In this document: positions 27,503-35,959 of the stretch, piece by piece | Position numbering within the stretch: the first letter of the stretch is position 1 | How the letters are laid out: every line of letters starts with the position of its first letter | Assembly: GCA_021648755.1 (NCBI GenBank) | Contig: JAKISG010000001.1 | Span: 1-64,000, forward strand | DNA: 64,000 bases | Direction of reading: 5' to 3' | Source of the DNA: Flavobacteriaceae bacterium | GTDB lineage: Bacteria > Bacteroidota > Bacteroidia > Flavobacteriales > Flavobacteriaceae | Position numbers and translations under genes: made by a program | Notes under the pieces: model-generated | The model's input: the letters and a program-made list of their open reading frames with translations, nothing else | Databases searched by the model: none | What the model was told of the DNA's origin: nothing

Positions 27503-27512
27503 TATATAATTT

Positions 27513-29474
27513 ATGAATGCTAACCAACTTACAGATTGGCTACCAACCACCAATAAAGAAGTAAAACTTAGAAATTGGTCAGCACTAGATGTCATTCTAT
27601 TTAGTGGCGATGCTTATGTTGACCACCCTTCTTTTGGCCCAGCAGTTATTGGTCGTATTTTAGAAAGTTGTGGCTTAAAAATAGCTATTGTACCTCAGCC
27701 AAGCGTAAATGATAACTTACAAGACTTCATAAAATTAGGTATGCCAAAATTATTTTTTGGAGTTACTGCTGGCGTAATGGACTCTATGGTTAGTAATTAT
27801 ACTGCAAGTAAAAGAAAACGAGATAAAGATGCTTATACACCAAATGGAGATAAAGGATTTAGACCAGATTATGCCTCTAGCGTTTATGCAAAAATATTAA
27901 AAGAGAAATTTCCAAATACACCAATTATCATTGGTGGTATAGAAGCCTCACTTAGACGAGTTACACATTATGATTTTTGGAGCGATAGTTTAAAACCAAA
28001 TATCTTAACAGAATCTAAAGCAGACCTTTTAGTTTACGGAATGGGCGAGCAACCTTTAAGAGAAATTGTAACCCTATTAAAAAAAGGAGTGCCATTCTCT
28101 TCTTTAAAAACAGTAAAACAAACTGCATACCTCCAAAATAAAACCGAAGAAATTCAAAAAAATAAAAATTGGAAAGACATTATTATCCACTCGCATGAAG
28201 ATTGTATCAAAAATAAAAAAACTTTTGCTTCAAATTTTAAAATAATTGAACAAGAATCTAATAAAATATTTGGCAGAAGAATTATTCAAAATGTAGCAGA
28301 AAAAACGTTAATTATCAACCCTCCTTTTCCGACTATGACAGAAAAAGAAATTGATGCCTCTTTTGACTTACCATATACCCGTCTACCACACCCAAAATAC
28401 AATAAAAGAGGACCAATCCCTGCCTTTGAAATGATAAAATTCTCTATAAATATACATAGAGGTTGCTTTGGTGGCTGTAGTTTTTGTACTATCTCTGCAC
28501 ATCAAGGTAAGTTCATTGCTAGCAGAAGTAAAGAATCTATCTTAAAAGAAGTTGACAAAGTTGCTAATATGTCTGACTTTAAAGGTTACTTATCCGATAT
28601 CGGTGGACCATCAGCAAATATGTACCAAATGAAAGGTAAAATACAACGTATTTGTGACAAATGCGTTGCGCCATCATGCATAAACCCTGTAATCTGTAGT
28701 AATTTAGACACTTCACATAAACCTTTAACCGAAATTTATCAAGCAGTAGACAAACACCCAAAAGTTAAAAAATCTTTTATCGGAAGCGGCATTCGCCACG
28801 ATATGTTAGTGCCAGAATTCAATAAAAATGCCGATGCAGAAGAATTAGATAGATATACAGAAGAGGTCATGACAAAACACGTTTCTGGAAGATTAAAAGT
28901 TGCACCAGAACATACTGCCACTCCTGTTTTAAAACTTATGCGTAAACCGTCTTTTAAATACTTTCATAAATTTAAAGAACGCTTTGATAAGATAAATAAA
29001 AAACGAAATTTAAAACTACAATTAATTCCATATTTTATATCAAGCCACCCTGCAAGTGAATTAGAACACATGGCAAATTTAGCTGCCGAAACTAAAGATA
29101 TGGGTTTTCAGTTAGAGCAAGTACAAGGTTTTACACCAACACCAATGACTGTAGCAACTGTAATTTATTATAGTGGTTATCACCCTTATACTTTAGAAAA
29201 AATAAAAACCCCTAGAACTAAACAAGAACGTGAAAATCAACATCGCTTTTTCTTTTGGTATAAAAAAGACAATCAAAAATGGATTAAAAATACACTTTCT
29301 AACCTTAATAAAATAGACCTGCTAGAACGGCTAATTCCCACGTATAAAAAAAACACAAGTAAAAATAAGGAATATAAAAGTGTTTTTACCAAAAACAAAA
29401 ATTATAAAAATTTAAGTTTACCTTCAGAATTTCCGAAATCAAAAAGAAAAAAAAGAAAAAAGAAAAGACAATAG
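27513..29474 (+). CDS. YgiQ-family radical SAM protein
   Basis: This 653-residue protein has the radical-SAM iron-sulfur motif in HRGCFGGCSFCTIS: Cys318, Cys322 and Cys325 (CxxxCxxC). The N-terminal half is the family-specific YgiQ domain (FSGDAYVDHPSFG; GGIEASLRR). A second cysteine cluster, CDKCVAPSCINPVIC, may hold another metal centre. The C-terminus is extremely lysine-rich. The reaction of YgiQ is not established. Length is normal for the family. Confidence 0.92.
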   Translation: MNANQLTDWLPTTNKEVKLRNWSALDVILFSGDAYVDHPSFGPAVIGRILESCGLKIAIVPQPSVNDNLQDFIKLGMPKLFFGVTAGVMDSMVSNYTASKRKRDKDAYTPNGDKGFRPDYASSVYAKILKEKFPNTPIIIGGIEASLRRVTHYDFWSDSLKPNILTESKADLLVYGMGEQPLREIVTLLKKGVPFSSLKTVKQTAYLQNKTEEIQKNKNWKDIIIHSHEDCIKNKKTFASNFKIIEQESNKIFGRRIIQNVAEKTLIINPPFPTMTEKEIDASFDLPYTRLPHPKYNKRGPIPAFEMIKFSINIHRGCFGGCSFCTISAHQGKFIASRSKESILKEVDKVANMSDFKGYLSDIGGPSANMYQMKGKIQRICDKCVAPSCINPVICSNLDTSHKPLTEIYQAVDKHPKVKKSFIGSGIRHDMLVPEFNKNADAEELDRYTEEVMTKHVSGRLKVAPEHTATPVLKLMRKPSFKYFHKFKERFDKINKKRNLKLQLIPYFISSHPASELEHMANLAAETKDMGFQLEQVQGFTPTPMTVATVIYYSGYHPYTLEKIKTPRTKQERENQHRFFFWYKKDNQKWIKNTLSNLNKIDLLERLIPTYKKNTSKNKEYKSVFTKNKNYKNLSLPSEFPKSKRKKRKKKRQ

Positions 29475-29515
29475 CTTTTTACTAATCCTCTGCTAACCTT
29501 GAAAAAATTAAAATA

Positions 29516-29947
29516 ATGGAAAATAATAAAGAGATACGTTGGATACAACGATTTAGCAATTATAATAAGGCACTAGCAACATTAAGTGAGGCTGTTGCGC
29601 TAAATGAGGAGCGAACTTTGAGTAAACTTGAAAAACAAGGCTTGATTCAATCTTTTGAATATACCCACGAATTAGCTTGGAAAATAATGCAAGACTTTTT
29701 TGTATATCAAGGAAATACAGAATTAAGAGGCTCGAGAGACGCTACTCGTGAAGCATTTAAAAATGATTTAATTACAGATGGCGATAACTGGATGGAAATG
29801 ATTAAAAAAAGAAACCTAACAAGCCATACCTACAATGAAGAAACTTCAGAAGAAATATATGAAAATATAATTGAAGATTTTTACCTTCTTTTTATTGCCT
29901 TTCAAACTAAAATGCAAGAATTAAAAGAAAAAGAAGAAAATCAATAA
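29516..29947 (+). CDS. HEPN-domain protein, HI0074/HepT type
   Basis: This 143-residue four-helix protein pairs with a minimal nucleotidyltransferase. It has RNLTSHTY, which matches the HEPN ribonuclease motif R-X4-H-X-Y (Arg99, His104, Tyr106). In characterised HepT toxins the Arg and His cleave RNA and the Tyr is modified by the MntA partner. The fold and length also match nucleotidyltransferase substrate-binding proteins (HI0074). Its stop overlaps the next ATG by one base (TAATG). Confidence 0.85.
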   Translation: MENNKEIRWIQRFSNYNKALATLSEAVALNEERTLSKLEKQGLIQSFEYTHELAWKIMQDFFVYQGNTELRGSRDATREAFKNDLITDGDNWMEMIKKRNLTSHTYNEETSEEIYENIIEDFYLLFIAFQTKMQELKEKEENQ

Positions 29948-30261
29948 TGTACGGATTAAAAGAAAAACATATTAAAGCCATTAACTCCGTTTTTTCAAAA
30001 TACCCGCAAATTGAAAAAATCATACTCTACGGTTCTCGTGCCAAAGGCAATTACCGTAATGGCTCTGATATTGACCTTGCTTTGGTAGGTAACGATTTAG
30101 ATTTAACGTCCCTATTTAAAATAGAAATAAAATTAGACGACCTACTTCTACCCTACAAGATAGATTTATCCATTTTACACAAAATAAAAAATAAAGATTT
30201 AGTTAACCATATTAAACGAGTTGGGGTTACTTTTTATGAGAAAATTGAGAATAAAATGTGA
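29947..30261 (+). CDS. Minimal nucleotidyltransferase, MntA/HI0073 type
   Basis: This 104-residue nucleotidyltransferase has the active-site pattern GSx10DxD: Gly29-Ser30, then Asp41 and Asp43 in GSDIDLAL. In HepT/MntA systems the MNT protein neutralises the toxin by adding AMP to its HXY tyrosine. Here it follows the HEPN gene with a one-base overlap, so the two are co-translated. The sequence shows complete catalytic residues in both partners. Confidence 0.87.
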   Translation: MYGLKEKHIKAINSVFSKYPQIEKIILYGSRAKGNYRNGSDIDLALVGNDLDLTSLFKIEIKLDDLLLPYKIDLSILHKIKNKDLVNHIKRVGVTFYEKIENKM

Positions 30262-30308
30262 ATAATGATAAGAAGTATAATAATTAAGATGTTAAATTAA
30301 TTTCAGAA

Positions 30309-30440
30309 ATGGAGATACTTGAAATAATAGAAACAGAAATATTTCCAAAAATATTTTTAGAAAACTCTGATAAAAAATGGAGAAGAAGGTTGCTCATTAA
30401 TATAGAAGATCTAAAATATACAAATACAAATGAAAAATAA
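30309..30440 (+). CDS. Possible small ORF downstream of the HEPN/MNT pair
   Basis: The 340-base stretch after the MNT gene (30262-30601) contains this ATG-started ORF of 43 codons (MEILEIIETEIFPKIFLE...). It has a charged KKWRRR centre, no signal peptide and no recognised motif. It may be chance or a remnant. Nothing else was seen in the stretch except an AT-rich upstream region for the next gene. Confidence 0.2.
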   Translation: MEILEIIETEIFPKIFLENSDKKWRRRLLINIEDLKYTNTNEK

Positions 30441-30601
30441 AACGCATCTTCATTTTTTAGATAATTTTTCTATTTTTTGTTTAGGAGTAGAACTTTTTTT
30501 ATCCTTTTTACTTTTTTATGATTAAAAAAATTTTTTTAATCAAAAAATTATATATATTTGCCTTTCGTATAATAGAGATTTTATAATTATCAAAATAAAA
30601 G

Positions 30602-30790
30602 ATGAAAAAAAACAATCTTAAATTAATTTTAGTATTTGTAACTTTATTAGTTACTAATATTATTATTGCGCAAACATCACCAAGCAGAGTGCCGCCCCCT
30701 CCACCAGGCGTGCCTTTAGACGGAGGTTTAATCACTTTATTTATTATTGCTTTTGGTATAGCAGTTAAAAAGTTAGGGTTTAAAAAATAG
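30602..30790 (+). CDS. Small exported protein with PID-CTERM-like sorting signal
   Basis: This 62-residue precursor has a signal peptide (MKKNNLKLILVFVTLLVTNIIIAQ), a proline-rich mature part (RVPPPPPGV), then PLDGG, one hydrophobic helix and a basic end (VKKLGFKK). The last part matches the small Pro-Ile-Asp C-terminal sorting signals that I recall being named PID-CTERM in Bacteroidota. The order of motif, helix and Lys-rich tail is that of proteins processed by a transpeptidase-like sortase. After removal of both signals only about a dozen residues would remain. The sorting enzyme is not in this window. Confidence 0.65.
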   Translation: MKKNNLKLILVFVTLLVTNIIIAQTSPSRVPPPPPGVPLDGGLITLFIIAFGIAVKKLGFKK

Positions 30791-30794
30791 ATAA

Positions 30795-31382
30795 TTATTT
30801 AGCGGCATGTAGTTTAGCAACATATTTACCTATAACATCAAACTCTAAATTTACGATGTCATTAATATTAATGGTGTTTATGCTTGTGTTATCATAGGTG
30901 TATGGTATTATTGCAACACTAAATGTATTATTAATTGAATCTAATACGGTTAGACTAATACCATTAATCGTTATTGAACCCTTTTCTATAGTTATATTGT
31001 TAGGACTTGAATTGTAAGTAAAGGTATAAATCCAACTTCCGTTTTCATTTTTTTTAGCTACACAAACTCCTGTTTGATCAATATGCCCTTGAACAATATG
31101 CCCATCTAACCTGTCGCCTAGTTTCATAGCTCTTTCTAAATTCAAAAGATCGCCAACAGCAATCGTATTTAAATTTGTTTTATCTAGTGTTTCTTTAATA
31201 GCAGTAACTGTATAAATAGAGTTTTTTAAATGAACTACAGTTAAACAGATGCCATTGTGAGAAATACTTTGATCTATTTTTAATTCGGAATAAAACGTAG
31301 ATTTAATGCCAATATGTAAATTGTTAAATTCCTTTTTTAAAAAAATAACTTTACCTATATCTTCAATAATACCTGTAAACAT
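30795..31382 (-). CDS. ribE: Riboflavin synthase
   Basis: This 195-residue enzyme joins two lumazine molecules to make riboflavin. It starts with the invariant MFTGIIEDIG and has two lumazine-binding repeats: SISHNGICLTVV in the first and GSITINGISLTVLDS in the second. Riboflavin is a cofactor source for the flavin-rich NQR complex. It is divergent from pdxA, with 61 bases between them that hold a 22-bp palindrome. Confidence 0.95.
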   Translation of the reverse strand: MFTGIIEDIGKVIFLKKEFNNLHIGIKSTFYSELKIDQSISHNGICLTVVHLKNSIYTVTAIKETLDKTNLNTIAVGDLLNLERAMKLGDRLDGHIVQGHIDQTGVCVAKKNENGSWIYTFTYNSSPNNITIEKGSITINGISLTVLDSINNTFSVAIIPYTYDNTSINTININDIVNLEFDVIGKYVAKLHAAK

Positions 31383-31400
31383 ATTGTTAATTTAAATGAT

Positions 31401-31422
31401 TACTTTTGTTAACTCAAAAGTA
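31401..31422. promoter_or_regulatory. Palindrome of two opposed -7 boxes between ribE and pdxA
   Basis: TACTTTTG (31401-31408, plus strand) and its exact reverse complement CAAAAGTA (31415-31422) are separated by TTAACT. Each arm is a TAnnTTTG box pointing toward one of the divergent genes. Only one polymerase could occupy the site at a time. Clear -33 TTG elements are not at the standard 19-base distance. Confidence 0.45.
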
Positions 31423-31443
31423 TAAAATATTTAGTTTACATTT

Positions 31444-32487
31444 ATGAAAATAAGTAATAAAATAAGAGTAGGAATTTCAATAGGCGATTTAAACGGCATT
31501 GGTGTAGAAGTAATTTTAAAAACATTTGCAGATACTAGAATGCTTGATTTTTGTACACCAATACTATTTGCGTCTTCTAAAACAATATCATTTCATAAAA
31601 ATGCTTTAAATATTAATATTCCTATTCATGGAATTTTAACTATTAAAGATGTAATTGATAATAAAGTTAACCTCTATAATATTTGGAAAGAAGAAGTGCC
31701 TATCCATTTTGGAAAGCCCAGTAAAGAGTCTGGTAAATATGCCTATTTATCATTAAAGGAAGCAGTATCTTCATTAAAAAATAAGGAGATTGATGTATTG
31801 GTAACAGCCCCAATTAATAAACATAATATACAATCAGAAGAATTTAATTTTCAAGGACATACAGAGTACTTAGAAGACCAATTAGAAGGAAAATCGTTAA
31901 TGATATTAATGACAGATGAATTAAAAATAGGTTTAATAACAGGTCATATACCAGTAGATAAAATTTCAAAAACTATAAGTTCAGAATTAATTAAAGACAA
32001 AGTCAATATAATGTATAAAACGTTACTAGAAGACTTTAAAATTAATAAACCAAAAATTGCAATTTTAGGATTAAACCCACACTGTGGAGATAATGGAGTT
32101 ATAGGTAATGAAGATAATGATATTGTAAAACCAACTATTGAAAACTTGCAAAAAGAAGGTAAATTAGTTTTTGGACCATATGCAGCAGATAGTTTTTTCG
32201 GCTCTAGTACATATAAAAATTTTGATGCAGTATTAGCAATGTACCATGATCAAGGATTAGCACCTTTTAAAACACTATCATTTGGTAATGGCGTTAATTT
32301 TACAGCAGGCTTATCTGAAATACGGACTTCGTCAGACCATGGCACTGCGTATGAAATTGCAGGTAAAGGACAAGCAAAAGAAAGTTCGTTTAAAGAAGCG
32401 CTATTTAAAGCAATTACTATTTTTAATAATAGAATGGAATATAAAGAGTTAACAAAAGATATTTTAAAAATAAAGAAAAGAAGATAA
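31444..32487 (+). CDS. pdxA: 4-hydroxythreonine-4-phosphate dehydrogenase
   Basis: PdxA is an NAD-dependent, metal-dependent enzyme of pyridoxal 5'-phosphate synthesis. Family segments seen include GISIGDLNGIG, VTAPINKHNI, FQGHTEYL, GLNPHCGDNG and MYHDQGLAPFK, which include the metal-binding histidines. The 347-residue length is normal. It is convergent with the symporter gene 14 bases downstream. Confidence 0.95.
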   Translation: MKISNKIRVGISIGDLNGIGVEVILKTFADTRMLDFCTPILFASSKTISFHKNALNINIPIHGILTIKDVIDNKVNLYNIWKEEVPIHFGKPSKESGKYAYLSLKEAVSSLKNKEIDVLVTAPINKHNIQSEEFNFQGHTEYLEDQLEGKSLMILMTDELKIGLITGHIPVDKISKTISSELIKDKVNIMYKTLLEDFKINKPKIAILGLNPHCGDNGVIGNEDNDIVKPTIENLQKEGKLVFGPYAADSFFGSSTYKNFDAVLAMYHDQGLAPFKTLSFGNGVNFTAGLSEIRTSSDHGTAYEIAGKGQAKESSFKEALFKAITIFNNRMEYKELTKDILKIKKRR

Positions 32488-32501
32488 AAACTTAAAGTAT
32501 T

Positions 32502-34304
32502 CTAAATCAAATTTCCACGAATTTTACTCCAAAGTTTTATTAAAATAAAAGCACAAAGAAGCGCAACCCCACTTAAGATAAATGCTAATTGATACGCAGC
32601 ATAAATAAAATTACCAGTAGCAAATAAGATACTATAAACCATAATAGTACTTATTAGCATTGCAATAATACCATAAGTTAAACTTGTATTTATAGTTGGG
32701 TCAATAATATTATTTCCATTTTTATTTGCAATGCGAATTACTTTTTTCCAACCAATTTTACTAGGCTGAATTTTATGATAAAACTTTTCTAAAACTTCTT
32801 GTTTTTCGGGTTTTGTTAAATAAGTAACAAATACCCAAATTATTGTAGTAACTAAAACAATCAACGGAAATTTAGACCAAGATGGAAATAAATTTTCAGT
32901 ACCAAAAATCGATTTTTCATTAAAAGTAAAAGTTAAAGAAACAATACCAGAAGAAATCATTGCACTAATTTCAGACCATGAATTAATTCGCCACCAAAAC
33001 CAACGTAAAATAAATAATAAACCAGTTCCTGCTCCAAAGCCAATAATTGCATGAAATACCTGTCCAGCATTTGTAAAACCTAAAGCCAATATTGAACTTA
33101 GAACAATTAAAACTATGGTTGATAATCTACCAACTAACACCTGCTCTTTTTCAGAAGCATCTGGTTTTATAAAACGCTTATAAAAATCGTTTACTATATA
33201 AGAAGAACCCCAGTTTAAATGAGTAGAAATAGTACTCATAAATGCAGCAACTAAAGATGCTAAAACTAAACCTAAAACACCTTTTGGTAAAAAAGTAAGC
33301 ATTGCAGGATAGGCATAATCATGACCTAATTTACCTGCTTCTATATTCGGAAATGCCGTTTGAATACTTTCTAAACTAGGAAAAACCACGAGCGAAGCCA
33401 AAGCAACTAAAATCCACGGCCAAGGTCTAATAGCATAATGCATAATATTAAAGAAAAAGGTTGCTCCAATTGCATTTTTTTCATCTTTTGCAGCCAGCAT
33501 TCTTTGCGCAATATAACCACCACCACCAGGCTCTGCGCCAGGATACCATGCGCTCCACCATTGTACTGCTAATGGAATAACCAATAAAGTCATCATTAAC
33601 TCGGTATCGTTAAAATCGGGTAACACAGACATTTTACTAACAACCGCTTCGTTTTTAAATAAATTATCAAGACCGCCAACTTCAGGTAGATTTACTGCAT
33701 AATAGGCAGCTAAAATTGCACCAATCATTGCCACAATAAATAAAAGAAAGTCCGTATAAACAACACCTCTAAAACCACCAATAGCACTAAAAATTACGGT
33801 TACTACTCCAGCATAGCCTACAACTTCTAAAGATGTTAACCCCAACATAATACCTCCAATTTTTATGGCAGCTAACATCACAGCACTCATCACTAAAACA
33901 TTAAAAACTAAACCCAAATAAATAGCTCTAAAACCGCGTAAAAATTTAGCTAAATTTCCACCATATCTCAATTCGTAAAATTCAATATCTGTTTTTACAT
34001 TAGATTTTCGCCAAAGTTTTGCATAAACAAAAACAGTTAACATACCAGTAAGAAGAAAAACCCACCATTCCCAATTTGCAGAAACTCCATTTTGTCTAAC
34101 TACATCGGCAATGTAAAGTGGTGTATCTGCTGCAAAAGTCGTTGCTACCATACTAAAACCTAGTAACCACCAAGGCATATTTCTTCCGCTAAGAAAAAAT
34201 TCATCCGTATTTTTACTCGCCCTTTTAGAAACTACAATTCCGATAATTAAAGTAATAGCAAAAAAACCAAAAATGATACTGTAGTCTAAAGTAGATAAAT
34301 TCAT
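32502..34304 (-). CDS. Sodium:solute symporter (SSS family)
   Basis: This 600-residue inner-membrane transporter has about 13-15 hydrophobic segments, starting LDYSIIFGFFAITLIIGIVVS. The SSS core is seen in SGRNMPWWLLGFSMVATTFAADTP and in LPKGVLGLVLASLVAAFMSTISTHLNWGSSY, the sodium-site region. The substrate cannot be read from sequence. It could draw on the Na+ gradient made by NQR. A TATCTTTG -7 box lies on the minus strand at 34326-34333. Confidence 0.9.
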   Translation of the reverse strand: MNLSTLDYSIIFGFFAITLIIGIVVSKRASKNTDEFFLSGRNMPWWLLGFSMVATTFAADTPLYIADVVRQNGVSANWEWWVFLLTGMLTVFVYAKLWRKSNVKTDIEFYELRYGGNLAKFLRGFRAIYLGLVFNVLVMSAVMLAAIKIGGIMLGLTSLEVVGYAGVVTVIFSAIGGFRGVVYTDFLLFIVAMIGAILAAYYAVNLPEVGGLDNLFKNEAVVSKMSVLPDFNDTELMMTLLVIPLAVQWWSAWYPGAEPGGGGYIAQRMLAAKDEKNAIGATFFFNIMHYAIRPWPWILVALASLVVFPSLESIQTAFPNIEAGKLGHDYAYPAMLTFLPKGVLGLVLASLVAAFMSTISTHLNWGSSYIVNDFYKRFIKPDASEKEQVLVGRLSTIVLIVLSSILALGFTNAGQVFHAIIGFGAGTGLLFILRWFWWRINSWSEISAMISSGIVSLTFTFNEKSIFGTENLFPSWSKFPLIVLVTTIIWVFVTYLTKPEKQEVLEKFYHKIQPSKIGWKKVIRIANKNGNNIIDPTINTSLTYGIIAMLISTIMVYSILFATGNFIYAAYQLAFILSGVALLCAFILIKLWSKIRGNLI

Positions 34305-34342
34305 TTATTAATGTTAGTGATTTTTCAAAGATAGTAAAAATG

Positions 34343-34366
34343 TTTATTTGTTTATTTGTTTATTTG
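34343..34366 (+). repeat. TTTATTTG tandem repeat, three perfect copies
   Basis: Three head-to-tail copies of the 8-bp unit TTTATTTG fill 34343-34366, in the gap between the symporter gene and pyrH. Each copy contains TTTG, the Bacteroidota -33 core. Confidence 0.7.
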
Positions 34367-34389
34367 CTTTAAGTGTTATTCCAATACTC

Positions 34390-34419
34390 AAAACCCAAAA
34401 TTCAAAACCTAAAACCCAA
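34390..34419 (+). repeat. AAAACCCAA direct repeats upstream of pyrH
   Basis: AAAACCCAA occurs at 34390-34398 and 34411-34419 within a low-complexity A/C-rich stretch that also contains TTCAAAACC and CATTCAACA units. It lies just before the pyrH promoter box. Confidence 0.5.
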
Positions 34420-34438
34420 CATTCAACAATCCTTTTAT

Positions 34439-34446
34439 TATATTTG
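34439..34446 (+). promoter_or_regulatory. Candidate -7 box of pyrH
   Basis: TATATTTG matches TAnnTTTG and ends 22 bases before the pyrH ATG at 34469. The TTG start at 34373 would lie upstream of it and is therefore unlikely. Confidence 0.45.
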
Positions 34447-34468
34447 CACAACCTTATACCTAAAAATA

Positions 34469-35176
34469 ATGTCTTACAAAAGGATTTTACTAAAATTAAG
34501 TGGCGAAGCTTTAATGGGTGAACGTCAATACGGAATTGACCCTAAACGTTTACAAGAATACGCACAAGAAATAAAAGAAGTTACTAAAAGTGGCGTAGAA
34601 GTAGCCATTGTAATAGGTGGAGGTAATATTTTTAGAGGGCTTGCAGGTGCAAGTGCAGGTATGGATAGAGTACAAGGTGATTATATGGGAATGCTAGCAA
34701 CTGTAATTAATGGTTTAGCATTACAAAGCGCCTTAGAGAATGAAGATGTGCCAACTAGATTACAAACAGCAATTAAAATAAATGCTGTGGCAGAACCTTT
34801 TATTAGACGAAAAGCAATGCGACATTTAGAAAAAGGTAGAGTGGTAATTTTTGGAGGAGGAACAGGTAACCCATATTTTACAACCGATTCTGCAGCAGTT
34901 TTAAGAGCTATTGAAATTGAGGCCGATGTTATATTAAAAGGAACACGTGTTGACGGAATTTACACATCAGACCCAGAGAAAAATAAAGATGCTGTAAAAT
35001 TTGATACCCTGTCTTTTGATGATGTGCTAAAAAAAGGATTAAAAGTAATGGATACAACGGCATTTACTTTAAGTCAAGAAAATGATTTACCAATTATAGT
35101 TTTTGATATGAATACTAAAGGAAATTTATTAAAATTACTATCAGGAGAAAAAATGGGAACAGTAGTAAGTGCTTAA
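34469..35176 (+). CDS. pyrH: UMP kinase
   Basis: PyrH phosphorylates UMP to UDP. The start MSYKRILLKLSGEALMG at 34469 is the family start; 32 codons of open frame upstream are low-complexity spacer. Motifs GGGNIFRGL, FGGGTGNPYFTTDSAA and LKGTRVDGIYTSDPEKN are typical. The 235-residue length is normal. frr follows after 171 bases, a common pairing in bacteria. Confidence 0.96.
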   Translation: MSYKRILLKLSGEALMGERQYGIDPKRLQEYAQEIKEVTKSGVEVAIVIGGGNIFRGLAGASAGMDRVQGDYMGMLATVINGLALQSALENEDVPTRLQTAIKINAVAEPFIRRKAMRHLEKGRVVIFGGGTGNPYFTTDSAAVLRAIEIEADVILKGTRVDGIYTSDPEKNKDAVKFDTLSFDDVLKKGLKVMDTTAFTLSQENDLPIIVFDMNTKGNLLKLLSGEKMGTVVSA

Positions 35177-35281
35177 AAATTTAATTTAGAAGAACATAGA
35201 AATTTCGTGTTATAAATTCTAAGTATTAATTCATTTTTCGGCTTACTTTTTGAAGAATAACAAATTATAATTTAGTTTGCT

Positions 35282-35345
35282 AAAGACTAAAAGCAATCTT
35301 TTTAATAGGGTTTAAACTAAAATATTAAAGAACTAAAGACTAAAA
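35282..35345 (+). repeat. AAAGACTAAAA direct repeat before frr
   Basis: The 11-mer AAAGACTAAAA occurs at 35282-35292 and 35335-35345, the second copy ending just before the frr ATG. Between them are related ACTAAAA units. Confidence 0.45.
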
Positions 35346-35347
35346 TC

Positions 35348-35902
35348 ATGAAAGAAGAAATAGAAATTATTGTAGAAACTACAAAAGAGGAAATGGAAAA
35401 TGCTGTAGCACATTTAAAACGCGAACTTTCTAATATTAGAGCAGGTAAAGCATCACCAAATATGTTAAAAGGTGTAATCGTAGATTATTACGGCTCTCAA
35501 ACACCATTAAGTCAAGTAGCAAATATTAACACAACAGATGCACAAACAATTACAGTACAACCTTGGGAGAAAAATTTGATTCCAGAAATAGAAAAAGGAA
35601 TTCAAAATGCCAACCTTGGTTTTAACCCGATGAATAATGGGGAAAGTATTATTATTACAGTACCACCATTAACAGAAGAAAGACGTAAAGAACTTGCAAA
35701 ATCTGCCAAAGCAGTAACCGAGCATGATAAAGTAAGTGTTCGAAATGCAAGAAAAGATGCAAATAATAATATAAATAAATTAGACGTGTCTGATGATATG
35801 AAGAAAAATGCAGTACTAGATATTCAAAAATTAACAGATACTTATACCAATCAAATTAATGAATTATATAAAGTTAAAGAAGTTGAAATCATGAAAGTTT
35901 AA
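35348..35902 (+). CDS. frr: Ribosome recycling factor
   Basis: RRF splits post-termination ribosomes together with EF-G. The 184-residue length and the blocks LSNIRAGKASPNML, VDYYGSQTPLSQVANI and PPLTEERRKELAK are diagnostic. It follows pyrH in the conserved order. Confidence 0.97.
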   Translation: MKEEIEIIVETTKEEMENAVAHLKRELSNIRAGKASPNMLKGVIVDYYGSQTPLSQVANINTTDAQTITVQPWEKNLIPEIEKGIQNANLGFNPMNNGESIIITVPPLTEERRKELAKSAKAVTEHDKVSVRNARKDANNNINKLDVSDDMKKNAVLDIQKLTDTYTNQINELYKVKEVEIMKV

Positions 35903-35959
35903 TGAACTTAGGCGTTTTAAATATTTTAAGATAACTTAGATAATAAGATTTGAGATCTA

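Noticed and set aside
30508..30735. A minus-strand ORF over the small PID-CTERM-like gene
   Set aside because: Its glycine run is the antisense of the proline stretch, and the plus-strand product has a clear signal peptide and tail.
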